A DNA stretch of 64,000 nucleotides, taken from NCBI GenBank assembly GCA_014529385.2, contig CM043947.1:131029891-131093890 (forward strand), read 5' to 3'. Positions within the stretch are counted from its first letter, which is position 1, and each line of letters starts with the position of its first letter. This document shows, one piece after another, positions 57,147 through 64,000 of this stretch. The stretch is from Adiantum capillus-veneris. Taxonomy: Eukaryota; Streptophyta; Polypodiopsida; Polypodiales; Pteridaceae. Position numbers and translations under genes: made by a program. Under the pieces are notes generated by a model that saw only the letters and a program-made list of their open reading frames with translations, was not told the DNA's origin and did no database searches.

Positions 57147-58008
57147 ATACACACACACATACACACACACACACACACACACAAAGGTGAGGCAACATTG
57201 ATAATTAAAAGGCTTGTTTGAGTGCTTGGCTCACAATGTAGCTTGCATCTCCATGGATTGCATAGAATATTGTACGAGTAGGGTTGGAGATGGGAGTAGG
57301 GCGAAGAAAGAAGATGTAGTGTGCAACATCAATTGCCATTATAGAATGCCATGTCATTGGTATTCTTCTTCCACTTACAATAGGCATAGGTGTATTGTAG
57401 ATACCAAATTTATATGGCATTTTAGTAAGGTTTTATATCATTGTATTTAGGGACAAGGTGGGAGGCTAGTGTTGCATAGGTCGAGGGGCAACATTGAATG
57501 CCATGTTAGAGGCATTTTCTCAATAGCATCAACCCTATAGAAGTGTATTACATAGCAACAACTAAATAAAATGGCATAGAAATGTGTGGCTAGCTATGTT
57601 ATCACTAATAATACCAAAAAATAGAAGAAAGTTTGTCTCTATCCAATTAGCCAATGTAGACAATGAGCTTGATTTGTGCATTTGATAAGAATCAAGCAAG
57701 TATTAAGAGGAAGAGATTTATGATAGTTAATGCACCTTGATAATGTTATCATGGGCAGGTGAGTTCGTTGGTGAATAATGGCGGCGGGTGAGAGTGGTGA
57801 GGTGGGTGGCCATGCTATTGATGAGCACGCTATGTAGTAGTAGGGGGTCTTCAGAGACGGGGAAATTCACACTAGTGTCATTGCCATTGGGCTTCTGCCT
57901 TTGCAAGCGAATAAGTTTGAGATCTTTCTTCAACTTCCAATAGTTGCAGAAGGCGCTCTTCCACTCTGGCACTAATTGCAACTCTAATTGCTTTGAGAAC
58001 TTCACCAT
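46731..58008 (-). CDS. PHO1: PHO1-type phosphate exporter (SPX-EXS), 15 exons
   Basis: Exons on the minus strand: 57736-58008, 54940-55252, 54730-54803, 53008-53309, 51358-51406, 49551-49622, 49330-49459, 49090-49213, 48733-48982, 48506-48610, 48373-48417, 47883-48035, 47133-47411, 46910-47046, 46731-46824. All introns are GT-AG, phases match at every junction, and the sum is 2400 nt, 799 residues plus TAA, close to the usual PHO1 size. The SPX domain (residues 1 to about 340) starts [17 protein letters not shown] and has [31 protein letters not shown] and [10 protein letters not shown], whose Lys residues bind inositol pyrophosphates in known SPX proteins. Membrane segments follow from about 405. 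The EXS domain (about 565-780) includes [31 protein letters not shown] and [16 protein letters not shown]. Known PHO1 proteins export phosphate for xylem loading. Exon 3 is the least certain. An in-frame ATG at 58065 is less likely than MVKF at 58008. Confidence 0.93.
49779..49890. repeat. Retroposon-like repeat in PHO1 intron 5
   Basis: ACTCACAATAGTGAGT, a near-palindrome preceded by a T-rich run and GCAAA, is followed by CCAAGAAAAACAGAAATC and GCCGAGCCTTGAGGG. The same order appears at 53368-53460 in intron 3. Nothing coding. Confidence 0.6.
50739..50812. repeat. (GT)n - GC - C27 - (CA)n compound repeat in PHO1 intron 5
   Basis: A GT run (about 50739-50758), GCGGGCGCG, 27 consecutive C (50769-50795) and a CA run (50796-50812). 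The GT and CA arms can pair with each other. Confidence 0.95.
50849..51313. mobile_element. 465-bp inverted-repeat element (MITE-like) in PHO1 intron 5
   Basis: The outer arms 50849-50900 and 51261-51313 are inverted copies beginning GGGAAAATTACCAAAATACC, about 52 bp with roughly four mismatches. Further degenerate TTCCCAAAATACCCC units extend both arms inward. The flanks TTATCAAA and TTATTAAA (one base further out on the right) could be an 8-bp duplication, as hAT-type elements make. No coding capacity. The gene stays intact because the element is intronic. Confidence 0.65.
51704..51750. repeat. C18-T10 run and ACTCACAATTGTGAGT palindrome in PHO1 intron 4
   Basis: Eighteen C (51704-51721), then T10, then the perfect 16-bp palindrome at 51735-51750. 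Related near-palindromes lie at 52857-52872 in the same intron, each beside A- or T-rich runs. Confidence 0.85.
53368..53383. repeat. ACTCACAATTGTGAGT palindrome in PHO1 intron 3
   Basis: A perfect 16-bp palindrome identical to 51735-51750, again preceded by a T-rich run and GCAAA and followed downstream by a GAGCCTTGAGGG block. Confidence 0.9.
53741..53788. repeat. (GA)n microsatellite in PHO1 intron 3
   Basis: About 24 GA units. A second array lies in the same intron at 54433-54487. Confidence 0.95.
54433..54487. repeat. (GA)n microsatellite in PHO1 intron 3
   Basis: About 27 GA units, 240 bp from the exon 3 donor side. Confidence 0.95.
55366..55419. repeat. (GA)n microsatellite in PHO1 intron 1
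   Basis: About 27 GA units, just upstream (in gene sense) of the exon 2 acceptor. Confidence 0.95.
55490..55820. repeat. Dispersed repeat in PHO1 intron 1, related to the PPO-pseudogene insert
   Basis: Shares ordered blocks with 44840-44960, including TCGGGAATGGTCC (55689-55700), a CGATCGCCATGCGATCACC region and GACCATTCC. GGAATGGTCC and GACCATTCC face each other repeatedly, so it can fold. Element ends not resolved. Confidence 0.5.
56773..56892. repeat. C37 - (CT)n - (CA)n compound repeat in PHO1 intron 1
   Basis: Thirty-seven consecutive C (56773-56809), GGCGCCCCG, about 18 CT units and about 19 CA units. The translated frame over it is repeat-derived. Confidence 0.95.
57101..57183. repeat. 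(CT)n and (CA)n repeat in PHO1 intron 1
   Basis: About 21 CT units, a short TTTATA spacer, then CA units. It has the same CT-then-CA order as the array at 56818-56892. Confidence 0.95.
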
Positions 58009-59964
58009 TGTACCCACCCCTGTGTGTATATGCACACACACACACACACCCTCCTCACTCAACAATTGAAAATTTTCCTTCTTTCTTGAGCTCTAGGTCT
58101 AATGCTGAAATTCCCTTTGTTCCAAGGCTTATATCTAAAGACACAAGTGGGACTAGTGCTTGACGAGATGCTTAACAAAAGTGGTACTTCAAGATCCTTT
58201 CCTTATATCATGCCACTAGCACTCTTTGTATCAAGCTCTCCAATTGTATATTCCTTTACTTGTTTCACTATGTTTTGTGTGCCCTACCAATCTTCTTTTG
58301 GTGGGGCCCACCAAAGTGGGTAAAAACTCGACAAGACTTAACAAGACGCAAGCTATAATCGACAAAGCTCTAGAATTCAACCTCACATGCCCCTCTCACA
58401 AGGGGCTTTGCTACAATGCTTTTTGTTAGGAATTTTACCTGGTTTTGGGTATATTGTTTGTATTTTACGCATGAATATGTGAGCTACAAAATATGCTAAA
58501 ATGTTTGAGAAATCATAAAATCTTGGAAATTTGAAGAGCAGGGGTGCTCGTCAAAAATCAACCCTGATGTGAACCATCCACTTATTTGATTGTCTCCTCC
58601 TTTTCCCTCCCCCTCCCTTCTCTCGCCCCTCCCAAACAAACAAAAAATTGTCCCCTTCATGTATAGAGCTTGATGATAGCGATCTCCATGCGTGATGGAT
58701 TGTTTCTCTTATAGCGCCCCCTCTGCATACGCTATACCGTTCAAACTAGTGGCATGTGTTCAATGCATATTTTCTTAAGGAAAAACCTGCATTTTCTTAA
58801 GGAAAAACCGATAATATGTGGCGTATATTTTTTTTGCATTGTATATTCATTGCACAGTTCATGGCCTTCCCACCCAATAAGATAAAGACAAATCTTCTCC
58901 CCACTAAGTATAGACTTGAGTTCTCAACTCTCAAGTAATGAACCTCCTTGTCATACTCTAGGCGTTATACATTTAGGTATTGTGAACAAAGGAATCTTGG
59001 TGTAAAGGATATGCCCACTTAGTACTTTTGCAAGTGATCTACAAGTGATCTGTCCTTTCACTTAAATAAGCAACATTATCCTGTTTTGTTAATGGCTTTT
59101 GTTCTAAAGAAAACCTAATTAAGCTTGCATTTCAAAGGTGGCTTCTAATGAGGGAGTGCCCGTCACAACACCAACTACTACATATCTTCTATGGAATTTA
59201 GTCTACAAAGAACCTTGAAATGGACATTTGCCACATTTGCTCTTTGCAAGTTTATTACTACACAAAGCCAACTAGTCAACTTGATCCTTCAATGCTTTGT
59301 TAGTGTTTTCCTTTGTAGCACATGCTGAATTTGCAAAAAATCTTGGAGATTTTGAGCTCGCCTTGAAAAAAACCGATAAAATTTTGCAAGTTTTAGTATA
59401 AATATCGGCAAATGCTTCCAATTTCAACTTAAAAACTCTGAAAGTTTTAAGCGTGCCCTTTTCTCCTTCGGTTAGGAAAAATGTTTTTGGCAAGTTTTCG
59501 CGCGCATGTAAGAATGTGCGTGCTTAAATTGTTCCCTTACTTCTGGAAGGGTCATAACTTTTCAACAACACTTGATCAACAAAGAAATGACTTAAGGGAG
59601 CCATTTTCCTTTTGTAGTAATGCTGTCTAGCTGTCTAGGGCTTACCACAAACTTATCTTTTATGTAATTAACAAAGAATGTTAAAAATTCCAACTTTTTT
59701 TGTCCCCTGTCAATCGATGTATCCTTGATCAATGGAAGATGCCATGGCTCGTGACGAGCATGGCAAGAGTTTGTAATTCTATGATTTTGCTAATATAATC
59801 TACTCTCCATTGTGAGTTTTGCAAAAAAAAAAATCAAACTTGTAATTGGAAATGGAACATTTGCTAAATTTTTTGCATGTGAATATTTTTTGATATCCTT
59901 GAAGTACTAGGAAATTTTTGGAGGTATTTCAGTAGGCCTTCTAAGAAAATAATTTTTTGTCTTT
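58009..59964. other. Upstream region of the PHO1-like gene, no other gene recognised
   Basis: Directly before the ATG lies a short CA/GT repeat (about 58030-58049, GT in gene sense) that would fall in the 5' untranslated region. No TATA box could be chosen with confidence. A degenerate copy of the ACTCACAATTGTGAGT motif occurs at 59802-59817 beside an A-run. The rest is AT-rich. Confidence 0.45.
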
Positions 59965-60399
59965 TTGTCTTTGGAAAATATACAGGATAAAGATATAGAG
60001 CCTAAAATTCTCCCACTAAAAAATTGCACACATGAGGTTATTCCACCCACAACCTCACAACAACCGCAATCATTCAAGAATAATGTGGGGTCTCTTCCTG
60101 ACCGATATGAATTACAAGGCACCTTTGATAAGTTTCTAACCTTATTTTCATATACTGAGAGAGAACGAATGGACATTGCCCTCGCTAGAAGCTTCATGTA
60201 TGAACCATTAGTGGGTTGGTCTCATTTTGCATCGCAAAAACTAAGAGAAAAACATAACCCAATAATGACGTTCTACTTTTACACTTGGCACAAACAACAT
60301 ATGGTTATGGGTCTCAACACAGCAAATCCTCACAATAAGAGGCACTCAATGTTAAACTTCACTATTCCTTATATCACTACACATCTAAAGAGAAATTAA
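59965..60399 (+). other. Unrecognised 144-codon open frame
   Basis: An uninterrupted frame with protein-like composition (for example PPTTSQQPQSFKNN, FDKFLTLFSYTERERMDIALAR, FYFYTWHKQHMVMG). I recognise no family, signal peptide or membrane segment. It is upstream of and divergent from the PHO1-like gene. It could be an exon, a transposon remnant or chance; the length is above that of most random frames in this AT-rich stretch. Confidence 0.3.
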
Positions 60400-61426
60400 C
60401 ATGAGAAGCACATACTTCACGGCAACTAACATTGGCACTTTTTACCCCATACCTTTGAGAGGCACAGCCGTCAAACTTCACTAGTCCCTAAGACATAACA
60501 TTGGTTAGGTTGACAAAAAGAAAAAAATCTTTGGAAAGATACCGGATTTATCGGGTCATTAAAAAATCTTTGGTTAGCTACCTAACTTATCTAGTCTACC
60601 TATCTGTAGAATGTTATCATCGTGACTTCATTATCTCACTTTTCACACTGTACTCACACTACTTTGCTTTTTGTTTTTTAATTACTATCGCATTGTGAAA
60701 AACATTTAAGTTTTTTATTAGTTTACACCACATGTTTGTTTCAACTACCTTTCAAATAGTATTGAAAACAAATTTTTTTTATAAAAGGAGTTAAATCGTT
60801 TTTCTTCAAAATACTTTTGAAGGTTTTCTCTTGTAAATTCTACTTGAACGATTATGACATCTCTCTATATACATCATTCAAAAATCCTTACCATTTTGGA
60901 CATCCCATAATGCTCAACAAGTTACTTGGGTATAGTCCCACCACCATCATAGCAATAGTTGTGCGAACTTGAACGTCGTTTCATACCACAATAAAACAAG
61001 AAGTTCTCAATATCGTGTTAGGCCATCTTGATAGGGACAACGATGCACCCTGGGTGTCACCTGATGCCATGGCAATTGCCACCTAATATCAATGCTAGTA
61101 AGTAGAGAGTCTAAGAGAAACGGTTTAGCAATCATTTTTTCTTAGTCAATAAGTTTGTTCCAAAAATTTCTTTCCTGATTTTGATTTACGACCAAATGCC
61201 ATGTTTTCAAGGATAAACTATATGTTTTGGTCAATAGTTTTATTAGATGGCTTTCTCATTGACTTTTTATGGTCACATATGTAATGTATGCATAATTTGA
61301 ATGACATTACTAACCTGTGTAATATTTACATCAAGTAAAATTGATATCAACTCCTTATGTTCCAATGGTGCCGCTTGGTTGTTAGGACCAACCTCATGGT
61401 TATTTGTTGTCCGATCACAAACTCTC
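60400..61426. other. AT-rich intergenic sequence, nothing recognised
   Basis: No motif-bearing frame, LTR edge or microsatellite of note. It ends at the LTR of gypsy-4. Confidence 0.5.
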
Positions 61427-61579
61427 TGTCAGGACACTGGCAAGGCCGGACTAGACAAGGGCAAGGCCGGGCTAAGCAGTGTGGAAAGAGAGTCTAACTA
61501 GGGCAAAGGGCCAGGGGCTATGCTATATAGTGGGTGGTTGAGTCGTGGACTCTTAGGTTCTAGTTCCCCTTGTCTAACA
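61427..61579 (+). repeat. Gypsy-4 5' LTR with TATA box
   Basis: TGTCAGGACACTGG to TTGTCTAACA. CTATATAG at 61523-61530 is a TATA candidate. The PBS TTGGTATCAAGAGC follows at 61580, with one base inserted relative to TGGTATCAGAGC. Its start (TGTCAGG) matches the gypsy-2 LTR start. Confidence 0.88.
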
Positions 61580-62374
61580 TTGGTATCAAGAGCTTGGTTC
61601 TTTTTTGGGAAAGGCACAGCCGTGGAGGAGGGGAGCCACACAAACTTGCATGAGCAAGTTGCATGTCGGGGTCAAAAGACCGTGGAGCACCTCTCCTGTG
61701 AGGAGGACGACAAGTATGAAATCCGTGGCCAACTCCCCTTGCAAGGAGGAGCCGCCAAGGAGGGACCTGCACCAAAACCAACCCTTGCGGGCTCTACGGC
61801 ATCGCGCCGGGCAGGGGAGCGTTTCTCAACCCAGGGCCGAAGCCCCTTGCTCAACACAGTGGCCGCCATGGCCTCTTTTCCTTGCTCGCGCGCTACTATA
61901 AGCGGCCATAGTCACTGAGCTTTGGTTTTTTCACATTGCAAGGGCGCCCAACCCCTTGGGGGTTAGTGGCCAAACCCTTTTTTCAAGTACAAGGGACGGT
62001 ACCCACAGTGGGGTACCCCCCCCTCCCTCGTGTGCGGATTCGGCAAGGCCACAAGGCACGGCATCTCGACACGGCCGACACAAACTTCGAGTACCCAATT
62101 CTCTACGTATTATCGGCAGAAACTCAAAAATTTAAGCAAAGCATTCCGACAGGGAGTTCAAAGTACCATTATCTTTCGAAATCAATTAACGGTTGCAAGC
62201 ATAATTGATTTGGCTACCAAGGAATTGAGGAATTCCCTATACGGCGGACAATTCGGATCGATTTCCACCGGGATACTATCGATTTTGATGGAATTAGCAA
62301 GGCTAATTACACTTTGCAAGTGCTCTCAATCTCATGTATTTTTTTGACTATTCCTTGCACCGCACTGTGTCGCC

Positions 62375-63640
62375 ATGAATTCAGATATCAATATGACATT
62401 TGATTTTGAGCAAAGTACGCGTGATCCTGCCCATGATGGCCCGCGGCCGGATCCTTTCAAGGAGAGTACCCGCGACGCTATGGCAGGTGATGACACTTAC
62501 GAATTGCTCGATATTCAAGAATTTCGTGCACTTCGGACGCGCATGTCAGTCATGGATGAAAATTTTAAAGCTTTAAATTCAAATGTTACTAAACTATCCA
62601 CATTAGTGATTCAATTAATGCAATAGCAGTCCAAGGGTCTTGCTGACATGCACATGCATGAGCACGTTGCTACACAAGGACAAGGCCCTTCTAATCTAGG
62701 GCAAGGCCCAAATGCTGATACTTTGCACACTCTCATTGCAAACGAGGTGGATGAATTTTTGAAAAACACCAAACCACCAATTTTTAAGGGAGAAGACCGA
62801 GACCGCAATAAGGATGCAGTGAATATCTTTCTCAGCAAGTGGGATGGAATTCACGCCTTTCGGCGTACTCTGGACGCAGTCAGAGCTCTGCAAACGAGCT
62901 TAACTCTGGAAGGCAAGGCCTACAAATGGTGGATGTCTCTCAAGGAGAAGAATATCATACCACAGAGTTGGGCAGCTTTTGAAGCTATGTTTAGCAAAGA
63001 ATTTTTGCCTACAAATGAGGCAGATCGAAATTGGACGGCTTGAGACACATGTTCCATGTGCCAATACCCATCATTGCTTGAATATATCTCTCACTATCGG
63101 GATGTTATCCTTAAGTTGAAAGGCTTACATAACTTTCAACAAGTACGGGGGTTTATACGAGGTATGTCACCAGAGCTTAAGAAGTACGTCAAGACCCAAG
63201 ACCCTAAAACACTTGAGGAAGCCATAGTGAAAGCACATATTCATGATGATCCAGATGAAAAGAAAGCACATAATATTCACGTGTAATACACATGGTAATA
63301 CACGCACTCAGTATGGGCACAATAAAAGGAAATTTATAGTTACCAATTCAGATGCATCTAAAAAACCCAAGGGGTCCAGGGGTCCTCTCTCTCCTGAGGA
63401 CTTTGATAAACTAAGAAAGAAAAAATATGTTTTCAATGTTTAGGAAGCGGCCATGGCAAAAAGGATTGTCCCAAAGGGAAATCTGTTGCTCATGGCAAAG
63501 AGAAAGCAGTGCACATGGTGCAACTGCTACCTCTTGAGTCTTCCTCACGCTTCTCTACAGTGGAAGTAACACACACAGAGGTGGTACATGAATGTTGTCT
63601 CACAGCTTCCATGTGGCAACAAACCTTTGGACCACATGAG
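62375..63640 (+). pseudogene. Gypsy-4 gag
   Basis: The ATG at 62375 gives MNSDINMTFDFEQSTRD, the same N-terminus as gypsy-2 gag. Stops occur at 62624 (TAG) and about 63041 (TGA), and the frame changes near 63290. Recognisable parts are KAYKWWMSLKEKNIIPQSW (capsid-like), LLEYISHYRDVILKLKGL, and the CCHC box CFQCLGSGHGKKDCP at about 63428-63472 with all ligands intact. Gag would form the particle that packages element RNA. Confidence 0.9.
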
Positions 63641-64000
63641 TTAGTATGTATGCACGGATCTCTGCAAGGCCACAAGGTGCACATCTTGGTAGATGATGGT
63701 GCTACTCACAATTTCATCAATTATGGATTGGTGAAAAAACTCAAATTGCCTCAAACTCCGAGTACCCACTGCTACAAGGTAGCAATGATGAATGGACATG
63801 ATACCGAAATCTGGGATACTCAATGCCGAGCTGTTCCGTTGGAAGTACAAGGTTACTCCACATGCTTGGATTTTCAGGTTATGAACATGGAAAGGGCAGA
63901 CGTGGTTCTTGGTAGGGAGTGGTTGCATAGCATAGGACCATCACTGAAGCGTAGCTATGAGCACAACAACTTGATGTTTGAATCCCATGGCGCACATGTG
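63641..64000 (+). pseudogene. Gypsy-4 aspartic protease and RT linker (partial)
   Basis: VHILVDDGATHNFINYGLV contains the active-site triad DDG, as in gypsy-2. MERADVVLGREWLHSIGPS is the conserved block after the protease. This stretch is open to the window end. Where gypsy-2 has a stop before VMNMER, this copy has a Gln codon. It is classed as a pseudogene because upstream gag is broken. Confidence 0.88.

Larger units (their letters stand above)
61427..64000 (+). mobile_element. Gypsy-4: chromovirus related to gypsy-2, 5' part, truncated by the window edge
   Basis: Begins with a 153-bp LTR (61427-61579), PBS, GC-rich leader (to 62374), gag and protease, then leaves the window at 64000 in the protease-RT linker. 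Its gag and protease match gypsy-2 over their length in the same domain order. Stops in gag and a frame change before the zinc knuckle show it is not functional as it stands. The second LTR and any target duplication lie outside the window. Confidence 0.92.

Noticed and set aside
61520-61918. A 132-codon plus-strand frame after the gypsy-4 LTR
   Set aside because: It starts inside the LTR and spans the PBS and leader, so it cannot be an independent gene.

Overview
The window reads as nuclear DNA of a land plant. It has a spliced gene with GT-AG introns, plant-type Ty3/gypsy chromoviruses, Ty1/copia and LINE remnants, a CACTA transposon, initiator-Met-tRNA-type primer binding sites, and many long (CT)n/(AG)n and (GT)n/(CA)n microsatellites. 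A polyphenol-oxidase pseudogene and the transposon load fit a large, repeat-rich genome, possibly a non-seed plant; the species cannot be named from the sequence.

Layout: 1-6.4 kb holds decayed retroelement debris (copia integrase, a short copia-like LTR, gypsy RNase H) and one unrecognised reading frame. 6.4-24.9 kb is a three-level nest. A minus-strand gypsy element with 1.6-kb LTRs (6400-24899, target duplication CTGAC) carries in its right LTR a 9.9-kb CACTA element (13589-23452, duplication ATA). The CACTA element in turn carries a 6.0-kb chromovirus (16421-22425, 141-bp LTRs, duplication GCAAG). 24.9-29.2 kb holds a decayed copia gag/protease and otherwise nothing recognised. 29.2-43.3 kb is a scrambled cluster of a second chromovirus family: two internal regions on the plus strand, at least seven LTRs or LTR pieces in both orientations, a 340-bp MITE, and an inverted pair of related repeats. 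43.5-45.5 kb holds a LINE reverse-transcriptase remnant and a polyphenol-oxidase pseudogene.

46.7-58.0 kb (minus strand) is the one gene that looks functional: a 15-exon PHO1-type phosphate exporter (SPX plus EXS domains). Its exons join in phase into 799 codons and a stop. Its introns are packed with microsatellites, poly-C runs and MITE- or retroposon-like repeats. 58.0-61.4 kb is AT-rich sequence with one unexplained 144-codon frame. 61.4-64.0 kb is the 5' part of another chromovirus, related to the nested one, which runs off the window.

The retroelement proteins follow the usual order (gag zinc knuckle, aspartic protease, reverse transcriptase, RNase H, integrase, chromodomain) but all carry stops, frameshifts or deletions, so none looks autonomous. 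No CRISPR array, rRNA or tRNA gene was recognised. I found no clear evidence of an entirely new system; the most informative features are the nest, the intact repeat-loaded PHO1 gene, and the MITE and palindromic repeat families.
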